From: Varibaculum timonense_A
GTDB taxonomy: Bacteria > Actinomycetota > Actinomycetes > Actinomycetales > Actinomycetaceae
Direction of reading: 5' to 3'
DNA length: 64,000 bases
Assembly: GCF_027694345.1 (NCBI RefSeq)
Contig: NZ_JAQEVU010000003.1
Span: 1 to 64,000 of the forward strand
Part shown: positions 8,155-14,908 of the stretch, piece by piece
Position numbering within the stretch: position 1 is the stretch's first letter
Layout of the letters: each line of letters begins with the position of its first letter
The notes under the pieces: generated by a model
The model's input: the letters and a program-made list of their open reading frames with translations, nothing else
Told to the model about the DNA's origin: nothing
Databases searched by the model: none
Made by a program: the position numbers and the translations under genes

Positions 8155-10293
8155 TTATTCCTGGGCGATTTCTCGGATTAAAACCACTACTGAACGGTCA
8201 AGTAACTCAAGTTCTTGCCCGGCGCTATAGAGCGTATCCGAGTCTGAGTACACGTCCTCTTGCATAGTAGAAATAGCTATCTTCCAACCGGAGCCGCACC
8301 CCGGCGGGAGAGCGAAAGTGCAAGGCTGAGGGTCAGCGTTGAAAAGCAGTAAGAAAGAATCGTCAATAATCGGTTTTCCGCGCGAATCTGGTTCCCTAAT
8401 GGCTTGACCATTTAAGAAAATAGTCAGCGAGCGTGCCTCTTCATTGTTCCAGGCTTCCTCGGTCATCTTTTGCCCATCGGGAGCAAACCAGTCAATCTCG
8501 CCCAAATCGGATTGCCCGCCGCGAGAGGGTGCGCCCGCAAAGAAACGCCGCCGATGGAAAACCGGGTGCTGATTGCGGAACTTAATCAGGTGTTTGGTGA
8601 ACTCTAAGAGTTGGAGCCGGTAGTCGTCCTCTTCAGCGTCCTCAAAGGACCAATCCATCCAGGAAAGCTCATTGTCTTGACAATAGGTGTTGTTGTTTCC
8701 CTGCTGGGTGCGGGCAACCTCATCTCCCATGAGGAGCATCGGAACCCCCTGGGAAAGGAATAGGGTAGTTAGGAAGTTTCGGTGCTGGCGTGAACGCAGC
8801 CTTTGAATCGCCGGGTCATCGGTAGGGCCTTCCGCCCCGCAATTCCAAGAGCGGTTGTGGGATTCCCCATCACCCCCGCCCTCGCCATTGGCTTCATTGT
8901 GTTTCTCGTTATAAGAAACCAGGTCATTCATAGTGAAGCCGTCATGGGCAGTAACAAAGTTGATAGAGGCATTAGGGCGGCGGCCACTTTGTTCATACAA
9001 ATCGGCGCTGCCGCAAAAACGGGAAGCAAACTCGGGTAAGGTAGCGTAGTTTCCGCGCCAAAAATCGCGAACAGTGTCGCGGTATTTGCCATTCCATTCG
9101 CTCCACATGGAGGGGAAACCCCCCACCTGGTAGCCGCCATCACCCACGTCCCAAGGCTCGGCAATCAATTTCAGCTGGGAAAGAACCGGATCTTGGTGAA
9201 TAATATCGAAAAATGCGGAAAGCTTATCTACATCGTGCAACTCGCGCGCCAAGGTAGAGGCGAGATCGAAACGGAAACCATCTACGTGCATCTCGATTGC
9301 CCAATACCGCAAAGAATCCATAATCAGTTGCAGTACCGCCGGAGAGCGCATGAGTAGCGAGTTCCCGGTTCCAGTAGTGTCAAAATAGTGGGCCTTATCG
9401 TCCTCTACCAGGCGGTAATAGGAGGCGTTATCTAGCCCCTTGAAAGATAGAGTCGGCCCCATATGGTTGCCTTCAGCGGTGTGGTTATAGACCACATCCA
9501 GGATTACCTCAATGCCCGCCTGATGTAGGTTTTTCACCATTTGTTTGAACTCTTGAACCTGACCATCAACCACATCTTGCGAACGATACTGGGCGTGGGG
9601 AGCGAAAAAACCAATAGTGTTATAGCCCCAATAGTTTGACAGACCGCGCTCTTGCAAGGTGGAGTCATTAACAAACTGGTGCACCGGCATCAGTTCAATC
9701 GCATTTATCCCCAGATCTTTCAGGTATTCAATAGTCACCGGGTTAGCGATTCCCGCATAGGTGCCGCGTTCCTTTTCCGGAATCCGCTCATTCAAATGAG
9801 TGAAACCCTTTACATGTGCCTCGTAAATGACGAGTTTATGCAAGTCATGCCCGGGAGGGCGGTCATTTCCCCAATCAAAATAGGGAGTCGTAACCACCGA
9901 AACCGCCATATCTGCCAAGGAATCATCATGGTTAGGCTGGCTAGGATCAGCCCAGTCATACGAATATAGAGACTGTTTTGCCCCCACCACGCCATCAGTA
10001 GCTTTCGCATAAGGATCTAAGAGGAACTTGTTAATATCGCAGCGGTGTCCCGAAGCTGGATCGTAGGGTCCTTCAACCCTAAAGCCATAACGCTGCTCAT
10101 CACGCAGTCCCGGAATGTAGCAATGCCAAACATGATGATCGACTTCGCGCAGTTCAACGCGTTCCTCACTGCCGTCCTCGGCGATTAAACAAAGATAAAC
10201 TTTGGTTGCGACCTCGCTAAAAACAGCGAAGTTCACGCCAACCCCGTCATAGGTAGCGCCGAGCGGATACGGTTTTCCTGGCCAAATTTCCAT
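8155..10293 (-). CDS. glgX: Glycogen debranching enzyme GlgX
   Basis: GlgX is an isoamylase-type alpha-1,6-glucosidase that debranches glycogen limit dextrin. The 712-residue GH13 protein starts MEIWPGKPYPLGATYDG with a CBM48-like N-domain. It then shows YEAHVKGFT, NYWGYNTIGFFAPH, DVVYNHTAEGN, the nucleophile region DGFRFDLAS, LIAEPWDVG and NFVTAHDGFT. It is the first gene of the glgX-treY-treZ operon. No good ribosome binding site precedes the ATG, so a leaderless start is possible. The operon would turn stored glycogen into the stress protectant trehalose. Confidence 0.95.
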   Translation of the reverse strand: MEIWPGKPYPLGATYDGVGVNFAVFSEVATKVYLCLIAEDGSEERVELREVDHHVWHCYIPGLRDEQRYGFRVEGPYDPASGHRCDINKFLLDPYAKATDGVVGAKQSLYSYDWADPSQPNHDDSLADMAVSVVTTPYFDWGNDRPPGHDLHKLVIYEAHVKGFTHLNERIPEKERGTYAGIANPVTIEYLKDLGINAIELMPVHQFVNDSTLQERGLSNYWGYNTIGFFAPHAQYRSQDVVDGQVQEFKQMVKNLHQAGIEVILDVVYNHTAEGNHMGPTLSFKGLDNASYYRLVEDDKAHYFDTTGTGNSLLMRSPAVLQLIMDSLRYWAIEMHVDGFRFDLASTLARELHDVDKLSAFFDIIHQDPVLSQLKLIAEPWDVGDGGYQVGGFPSMWSEWNGKYRDTVRDFWRGNYATLPEFASRFCGSADLYEQSGRRPNASINFVTAHDGFTMNDLVSYNEKHNEANGEGGGDGESHNRSWNCGAEGPTDDPAIQRLRSRQHRNFLTTLFLSQGVPMLLMGDEVARTQQGNNNTYCQDNELSWMDWSFEDAEEDDYRLQLLEFTKHLIKFRNQHPVFHRRRFFAGAPSRGGQSDLGEIDWFAPDGQKMTEEAWNNEEARSLTIFLNGQAIREPDSRGKPIIDDSFLLLFNADPQPCTFALPPGCGSGWKIAISTMQEDVYSDSDTLYSAGQELELLDRSVVVLIREIAQE

Positions 10294-10486
10294 ACTTCTA
10301 GGTTTTCACAAAACTTCATATTTAGCACTAGCTAGCTTCCCATTTCTGGGAATAAGTTCTGCAATCAGCCAGGTGGAGGCAGAGAAACCGGAAAAATGTT
10401 GGTGAAAAAAGCAGGGGTGTCTGCCAGGGTTTATCGGGCCGATATAGGTAAAGAAAACCGCAACAAAAAGTCATAAAGTAACAGTG

Positions 10487-11908
10487 ATGCATTTTTCACG
10501 GCGAGTAAGTCACCCAGAGCCCAACGCCATATCTTTGGCGGTTCAAAGACGGCGAGCACAGGGGAAAACGCTAGTTAATATCTCCGACTCCAATCCCACT
10601 CGGCACGGGTTAGGGAAAGGAAATAGCCCCTACCAGGCGAATCCGCGTGGATCGCTCGAAGCCCGACGCGCCCTCGCCAAATATCTTTCCGCACGGGACA
10701 GTCGCGAGGTGAATCCTGACAACCTATATCTGCTCAGCTCCACCTCTCAAGGATATAGCTGGTTAATGAAGCTGTTATGCGATTTCGGGGAGGCGGTGCT
10801 TAGTCCCACCCCCGGTTATCCCTTGATAGAAACCCTGGCTGACCTGGAAAATGTGCAGGTAGTTCCGTATAGGTATGCTTGGTTAGGGAGAAAATGGGAA
10901 CTCGATCCGCTCTCGCTGATTGCAAGTGAGGGTTTTGCGGGGGAGCAAGGCGGGAGGACGTCGGGGACGGTATCGGCTCAGGTGTCCGATGAGCGTTTGC
11001 CAGGGCGAGAGTCGGGCGGATGTATGCTCGGGCGTGGTTCAAGAGGGTCTCGCTCGTTAATAGGGCGGGGCTCGGACAGAAGCTTGCTGGGGCGGGAGTC
11101 GGACAGAGATAGCGTCAGCGCCGTAAGTGATTCCGATGGTTTCCCGGTTATGCAAGCCTTCGAAAATGCTAGTACCAGTACCCCAAATGATTCCGCTCGC
11201 AGCTCAGGCGCCAGGGCCTTGATAGTCATAAACCCCTCCAACCCTACAGGAGCCTATCTGGACAGCTGCGAGCGGAAAACGCTGCTCAACTATTGCGCCA
11301 GACATTCCCTGCCTCTAATCGCCGATGAAGTATTCTATGATTTTCCCCTGCCCGCTGCGCCCTCTTCCCGCGCCCGCCTAGCCGGTTGCCCCCAAAACCT
11401 GACATTCGCCCTCGACGGGTTATCAAAAAGTCTGAGTGCCCCCGGTTACAAGATTGCCTGGTTAGAGGTATCTGGGCCGGATTCGTTAGTAGCAGAAGCG
11501 AAAACGCGATTAGATATAATCGCTGACGCATATTTGCCGTTCAGTGAGATTTTGGCTGGACAGCTCCCCGGTTTCTTGGAGGAAATTCCGCGGCAAGTTG
11601 CGCTAACTCGAGGGCGCTGCGCAGCTAACCTGGAGGTGTTAGAAGACCTGGTGGCAGCGGATTCGACCAGCCCAGTTACGGTGTTAGAGCCACAGGGAGG
11701 CTGGAACGTGCTGCTGCGTTTCCCCTCCCACGTGGACGAGGACGAACTGGTTAAACAGTTACTAGATGAGCAGGGGATTTACCTACAGCCCGGATACTTT
11801 TTTGATTTGCCTTTCAATGGTGCTATTAGCCTATCGCTGCTGCTAGAAGCGGATTCTTTCCGAGAAAATGCGGTGAAAGTTTTGCGTAGTATCAAGGCTT
11901 TAAGCTAG
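10487..11908 (+). CDS. PLP-dependent class I/II aminotransferase with low-complexity insert
   Basis: Fold-type I aminotransferase features are present: SDSNPTRHG near the N-terminus, STSQGYSWL, the NPSNPTG motif, and LDGLSKSLSAPGYKIAW with the PLP-binding Lys in SKS. The substrate is not evident. Between about residues 148 and 245 is an insert rich in Gly, Ser, Arg and Asp, containing four copies of a 9-11 residue unit (L-x-G-R-x-S). Without it the protein would be about 380 residues, the usual family length, so the insert probably forms a surface loop. The ATG at 10487 follows an in-frame GTG at 10484; no clear ribosome binding site is visible. Confidence 0.85.
   Translation: MHFSRRVSHPEPNAISLAVQRRRAQGKTLVNISDSNPTRHGLGKGNSPYQANPRGSLEARRALAKYLSARDSREVNPDNLYLLSSTSQGYSWLMKLLCDFGEAVLSPTPGYPLIETLADLENVQVVPYRYAWLGRKWELDPLSLIASEGFAGEQGGRTSGTVSAQVSDERLPGRESGGCMLGRGSRGSRSLIGRGSDRSLLGRESDRDSVSAVSDSDGFPVMQAFENASTSTPNDSARSSGARALIVINPSNPTGAYLDSCERKTLLNYCARHSLPLIADEVFYDFPLPAAPSSRARLAGCPQNLTFALDGLSKSLSAPGYKIAWLEVSGPDSLVAEAKTRLDIIADAYLPFSEILAGQLPGFLEEIPRQVALTRGRCAANLEVLEDLVAADSTSPVTVLEPQGGWNVLLRFPSHVDEDELVKQLLDEQGIYLQPGYFFDLPFNGAISLSLLLEADSFRENAVKVLRSIKALS
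11001..11110 (+). repeat. In-frame minisatellite within the aminotransferase
   Basis: GGGCG-starting units begin at 11003, 11030, 11063 and 11090, spaced 27, 33 and 27 bases, all multiples of three. They encode LPGRESGGC, MLGRGSRGSRS, LIGRGSDRS and LLGRESDRD. The frame-preserving period suggests expansion by slippage under selection to keep the reading frame. Confidence 0.75.
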
Positions 11909-11965
11909 GGCGTTTATTTGTGGGAGTTCGCTAGGGGGCATTTGTCGGGAGTTCGCTAGGGGATT
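11903..11965 (+). repeat. 24-base tandem repeat after the aminotransferase stop
   Basis: Two near-identical adjacent units start at 11917 and 11941 and share GGGAGTTCGCTAGGGG. A degenerate preceding unit includes the aminotransferase TAG stop (GCTAGGGCG). G-rich degenerate copies continue to about 12000. The TAGGG core and AGTTCGC element recall the duplicated motif at the RNase D stop near 373-400. Confidence 0.6.
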
Positions 11966-12022
11966 AGGAGTGGGTTTTGTGCGGGGGCAGGAGTGGTTAA
12001 GGGGGGTGTCCGGGATTTGAAA

Positions 12023-12063
12023 ACCGCCAGTGGCAAGGGCGTTTAGTCGTCCCTCTGGGCGGT
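12023..12063 (+). terminator. Possible terminator hairpin
   Basis: ACCGCCAG at 12023-12030 pairs with CTGGGCGGT at 12055-12063 with one bulged base, and an inner GGG/CCC pairing can form. A GGGAAATTTTT stretch follows. It sits between the aminotransferase and the XRE regulator and could end the aminotransferase transcript. Confidence 0.4.
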
Positions 12064-12085
12064 CTGGGAAATTTTTCCATTTAAA

Positions 12086-12100
12086 TTGTGATTTTCACAA
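12086..12100. promoter_or_regulatory. Dyad upstream of the XRE regulator
   Basis: TTGTGA and TCACAA form a perfect 6-base dyad around TTT, about 60 bases before the XRE start codon. A TATGCT at 12131-12136 could be the -10 element. The dyad is a reasonable operator for autoregulation by the XRE protein, but this is inference. Confidence 0.4.
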
Positions 12101-12161
12101 ATTTGCCTTCTATTTTCGCTAATTCTCGTTTATGCTGGGGTATAGAACGGAGGTGTTAGAG

Positions 12162-12494
12162 ATGGAAACCATTGGAGAGCGGATTGGAAGTGCTTGCAAG
12201 GATAGCGGTCTTAGTCAAAAGGCGTTGGCGGAGAAGCTGGATTGGGATCAGGCGCGACTTAGCCGGGTGATTAGCGGTAGCCGCAAAGTTAGTGCTGGCG
12301 AGATTGCCGAAATTGCGACTATTTTGGACGTTTCTCTGGATTGGTTAATTACCGGCTCTGACCCTTATTGGGTGCCGAAAGATGTTGCTGCCCGCCACGA
12401 ATGGGATGGGGAGACCAAAAAATACCGGCATAACCAGGAGGATTTGGATGTTTTCCGTTCTATCGCCTTGGTCTATAAGCAGGCATATGGATGA
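12162..12494 (+). CDS. XRE-family helix-turn-helix regulator (probable antitoxin)
   Basis: This small protein (110 residues) starts METIGERIGSACKDSGLSQ, and residues about 5-65 form an XRE/Cro helix-turn-helix (LSQKALAEKLDWDQARLSRVISGSRKVS). I chose the ATG at 12162 because GGAGGT lies seven bases upstream; an earlier in-frame ATG at 12132 lacks one. Its stop overlaps the ATG of the ImmA/IrrE gene (ATGA), so the two are coupled. XRE plus ImmA/IrrE proteins usually act together as a repressor/antitoxin and its protease partner. Confidence 0.85.
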   Translation: METIGERIGSACKDSGLSQKALAEKLDWDQARLSRVISGSRKVSAGEIAEIATILDVSLDWLITGSDPYWVPKDVAARHEWDGETKKYRHNQEDLDVFRSIALVYKQAYG

Positions 12495-13240
12495 GCATTT
12501 TGGAAGGAAAGACCCCGGCGCAAGTCTTGGGGCTGCTTGGGGGGAGAATTGAGATTGACTTTTCTTCCCAAGTTGAAAAGTACCTTGAGATTGACGTGGT
12601 GCAGATTGGACTCAAAGCGGGCGGTACCTGTTTATCTTTAGCTTCTCGCCCGGTCATTGTAGTTCCCAGAACTGATAACTGGTTTAGGCAAGTATTTGCG
12701 ATTGCCCACGAAATCGGGCATATAGCTAACGACACTACGATTAAGCGGGACGATAAAATATCAGAGCAGGAACGTGGTGCTAATCGTTTTGCTGCCGATT
12801 TATTGATGCCAAAAGTACAGGTTGAAAGGCTGGTGCAGGACAAAGCTGAACCGGCAAGGTTCGCTAAGTTTTTGTGGGATTGGGGGGTATCAGTTGCGGC
12901 TTTGGTGAATCGGCTCAATAAGTTTGACTTACCTACCCCAGATTTTCTTTTCGAGGACGACAAAACAGTAGTTACCCAAAAATTCCTGGGTAAACATCTA
13001 AAAGAAATCGGGCTTACCTGGACTGATGTGCAACGGCGCGCCAGTTTATCGGGTGCGCAAAGATTTCCTGCGCCGCTCCTTGCTAAGCTCTACGAACAAG
13101 TAAATAGTGGGAAAGCACCAGCTGGGACCTATGAGTGGGCTCTTGGGGTGAAAAATACAGCCACAACTGAGGAGGAATCTGTCCGGCAGACGCCCGAGAT
13201 GCTGTCGGCAGAAGAAGTTCTTGACCTGCTGGAGCAATAA
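12491..13240 (+). CDS. ImmA/IrrE-family zinc metallopeptidase-like protein
   Basis: This 249-residue protein has a zinc-protease core with HEIGH at residues 73-77 and the downstream ERGANRFAADLLMP signature with the third metal ligand near residue 94. This is the COG2856/ImmA-IrrE family, whose members cleave or inactivate XRE repressors or act as antitoxin parts. The C-terminal third (residues about 160-249) is less recognisable. It is coupled to the XRE gene upstream and followed after three bases by a PIN-like gene. Possible roles are repressor inactivation under stress, or antitoxin to the PIN protein. Confidence 0.85.
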   Translation: MSILEGKTPAQVLGLLGGRIEIDFSSQVEKYLEIDVVQIGLKAGGTCLSLASRPVIVVPRTDNWFRQVFAIAHEIGHIANDTTIKRDDKISEQERGANRFAADLLMPKVQVERLVQDKAEPARFAKFLWDWGVSVAALVNRLNKFDLPTPDFLFEDDKTVVTQKFLGKHLKEIGLTWTDVQRRASLSGAQRFPAPLLAKLYEQVNSGKAPAGTYEWALGVKNTATTEEESVRQTPEMLSAEEVLDLLEQ

Positions 13241-13243
13241 ATC

Positions 13244-13756
13244 TTGGCTGCGCTATTTTTCCATGATGCCTGTACTGTTTATTCTTTAGCTTTGGTGGAT
13301 CTACTCCCTCGTATAAAGCAGCTTTTTGGAGATAAGCTTCGCTTAGCGCCTACGGTAATGCGAGAAGTCCAGTATCTTTTGCGTAATCAGCAAGATTTAT
13401 TATCGCAGGTGCAGGAGGTCTTCTTTACTGTTGATATGCCCAATCCCAGTGAGCTCGCTCAAACTCAGGTATTTAAAAGTTATTTCGACACCCCTGGGCA
13501 TGACGGTAATACGGACAATCTAGGAGAAGCAGAAACCCTAGCGATTATTGTCTGTCGTTACACCTGTAGTGACAATGTTTTGTTCGTAAGCGACGATGAG
13601 GATGCGGTTGTAATTGCGCAGGAACAGGAAGTGGTAAAAGGCGCTTTCGGGACGAGGATACTTCTGGAGCTGTTAGAAAAGAAAAGGCTAGTTTCTTCGC
13701 AGGAAAGAGCAGATATTCTTGCCCAGCTTAGCGAACATGGCCGTCATATTCTGTAA
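13244..13756 (+). CDS. PIN-like nuclease domain protein (probable toxin)
   Basis: This 170-residue protein looks like a PIN domain: an early Asp (residue 8, FFHDACTVYSLA), E41 in PTVMREVQYLL, the LGEAETLAI motif with E95/E97, and VSDDEDAVVIAQE with D117, D118 and D120. PIN toxins are Mg-dependent RNases. The start is TTG at 13244, three bases after the upstream TAA, with GGAG nine bases before it. Its place as third gene behind XRE and ImmA/IrrE suggests a toxin-antitoxin operon. Family assignment is by motif only. Confidence 0.7.
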   Translation: MAALFFHDACTVYSLALVDLLPRIKQLFGDKLRLAPTVMREVQYLLRNQQDLLSQVQEVFFTVDMPNPSELAQTQVFKSYFDTPGHDGNTDNLGEAETLAIIVCRYTCSDNVLFVSDDEDAVVIAQEQEVVKGAFGTRILLELLEKKRLVSSQERADILAQLSEHGRHIL

Positions 13757-13836
13757 CGTTCCGAGCCTTACTGCTCGAATATAGACACTCAATACTATTT
13801 CCGAGGGTGCAGGTGAGATGCGGTAAGGTCAAGAGC

Positions 13837-14058
13837 ATGTCTAAGCGTACGAACACTATTGATGATTTTTTGGTTTGGGCGGGGATTATCCTGGTCGCGC
13901 TCTCGGCTATTTTGGACTTCTTTTTGCTTTTTACTGCTAACTATCTGCGGAATATGCTGTTTACCCTTCCGATCTGGGTTTTAGGCTTTGCTTGTTTTGT
14001 GATAATTGGGAATCGGGAAAAGAATAAAAAGACCCGTGGCAAGAAAAATAAGCGATAG
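13837..14058 (+). CDS. Small two-helix membrane protein
   Basis: This 73-residue protein has two hydrophobic segments (FLVWAGIILVALSAILDFFLLF and LFTLPIWVLGFACFVII, joined by a short loop) and a Lys/Arg-rich tail. The start ATG at 13837 is preferred; a GTG at 13807 would add ten residues. The family is not recognised. It lies behind the PIN gene inside the toxin-antitoxin island and could be an accessory membrane protein or a simple orphan. Confidence 0.55.
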   Translation: MSKRTNTIDDFLVWAGIILVALSAILDFFLLFTANYLRNMLFTLPIWVLGFACFVIIGNREKNKKTRGKKNKR

Positions 14059-14088
14059 GGTGTCGGTGACAGGGCTTGCCGGTTGGAG

Positions 14089-14149
14089 TTAGATCTCGAA
14101 GGTATCAGCGTGTGAGCCAGTTCGATTTAAGAACGATGTTTAGCTTCAT
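14089..14149 (-). pseudogene. Possible toxin remnant behind the RelB-type antitoxin
   Basis: An ATG overlaps the antitoxin stop (ATGA, first base 14149), the arrangement usual for an antitoxin-toxin pair. It opens only a 14-codon frame, MKLNIVLKSNWLTR, before TGA. In the next frame ADTFEI and a TAA follow at once, as if one base had been gained. No RelE/YafQ toxin follows. I read this as the stump of a deleted second gene; it could also be chance. Confidence 0.3.
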
Positions 14150-14421
14150 GCAAAAACGTCTTTCATTGCTTCTTCGAAGCTGGTATAGCGTGGGTACTTT
14201 TCAGGGTGAGCCTTCATTTCTTCGTATTCCTGTAAGGCAGATAAGGTCTGGGCATTGGGAATATCACGCGATATTTGAAACGGGATTGCCTGATCTCGCA
14301 CGGTTTGCCGCAAGAATATGGTGACCGCAGTAGTTAGATCCATACCCAGGTCTTTGAGTAAGAGCTGCGCGGAGCGCTTGAGATCAGCATCCAAATTGAT
14401 GTTGGTACTAACTTTAGCCAT
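14146..14421 (-). CDS. RelB/DinJ-family antitoxin, apparently orphan
   Basis: This 91-residue protein starts MAKVSTNINLDADLKRSAQ, a ribbon-helix-helix N-terminus, followed by the RelB/DinJ signature FLRQTVRDQAIPFQI at about residues 46-60. The ATG at 14421 has a strong site (AGGAGGGG) upstream. It is clearly related to the DinJ-like protein at 19112, which shares the RQ..R..AIPFQI motif. No intact toxin gene follows. It has a good own promoter and an inverted repeat upstream that could be its operator. An orphan antitoxin may still repress its own promoter or neutralise a related toxin. Confidence 0.85.
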   Translation of the reverse strand: MAKVSTNINLDADLKRSAQLLLKDLGMDLTTAVTIFLRQTVRDQAIPFQISRDIPNAQTLSALQEYEEMKAHPEKYPRYTSFEEAMKDVFA

Positions 14422-14446
14422 CGTTACCCCTCCTGTTCTTACATAA

Positions 14447-14475
14447 ATACTAGAAATATTGGAGTTAAAAATCAA
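14447..14475 (-). promoter_or_regulatory. Promoter of the orphan relB gene
   Basis: Read on the minus strand, TTGATT (14470-14475) and TAGTAT (14447-14452) are separated by exactly 17 bases, a good sigma-A type promoter about 25 bases before the antitoxin start. Confidence 0.7.
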
Positions 14476-14480
14476 TGGTT

Positions 14481-14510
14481 ATATGCGTAATATGGGTGTA
14501 ATACGCATAT
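14481..14510. promoter_or_regulatory. Inverted repeat next to the relB promoter, probable operator
   Basis: ATATGCGTA (14481-14489) and TACGCATAT (14502-14510) are perfect 9-base arms around a 12-base spacer, immediately upstream of the -35 element. RelB/DinJ antitoxins autoregulate through such palindromes. The comparable dyad at dinJ (19082-19092) also carries TATGC. Confidence 0.6.
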
Positions 14511-14908
14511 GTTTACTATTCTTTGTGGTTCACGCCCTGGATACGGAAACTTTAGAACTGGATGAGGACGCCTGGGCAGTTGCTGCTAACTTACAGGCGC
14601 TGTTTTATTCTTGGGCGCGCGCTACCCTCGAGGTCACCTACCAAAATAACTAGGACGCGGTTGGTCAGGTGGCGGAGTTGTTACTGCGGATGATCAGGGG
14701 TAGTCGCAGGAAACTTCGGGATATGACGTGGCTACGCCTTTTCGGGAGTTTTTTAAGAAAAACTAGGAAGAGGGCGATTTTTAGAGGCTGAACTACTTAC
14801 CTGCATCCCTAAAAAACAGGAAAAGCTGCCGTCTGGGCACTCTTGCCAGTAAAATAGAAATCGTCTGGTGGGTTTTGCTCATTTTCTAAAGTGCGAGGGG
14901 GAAGCATA
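14511..14908. other. Intergenic region with decayed gene fragments
   Basis: No intact gene is seen. Part of the stretch (14711-14778) matches the end of the 16804 gene. A short open frame upstream (about 14530-14653, ending TYQNN) has plausible composition but overlaps the relB operator at its 5' end and is not recognised. A possible -10 (TAAAAT near 14852) may serve the downstream ImmA/IrrE gene, whose ribosome site GAGGGGGA lies just before 14909. Confidence 0.5.
14711..14778 (+). pseudogene. Fragment of a paralogue of the 16804 gene
   Basis: Bases 14721-14778 match 17412-17469 at about 51 of 58 positions. That part of the 16804 protein reads KYDVATPFRKLLKKNQEEGD. In the fragment the Gln codon has become TAG. 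Similarity resumes upstream at AAACTTCG after a short deletion. It is a decayed second copy of the 3' part of that gene, about 2.7 kb away in the same orientation. Confidence 0.75.

Noticed and set aside
12132..12161. Earlier ATG for the XRE gene
   Set aside because: It would overlap the likely -10 region and lacks a ribosome site, while the ATG at 12162 has GGAGGT at good distance.
14076..14324. Plus-strand open frame opposite relB
   Set aside because: It is the antisense shadow of the RelB-type antitoxin, which has a strong promoter, ribosome site and family motif.
14459..14653. Plus-strand open frame as a gene
   Set aside because: It begins inside the relB promoter and operator, lacks a ribosome site and a recognisable family; its 3' half may be a remnant but is not an intact gene.
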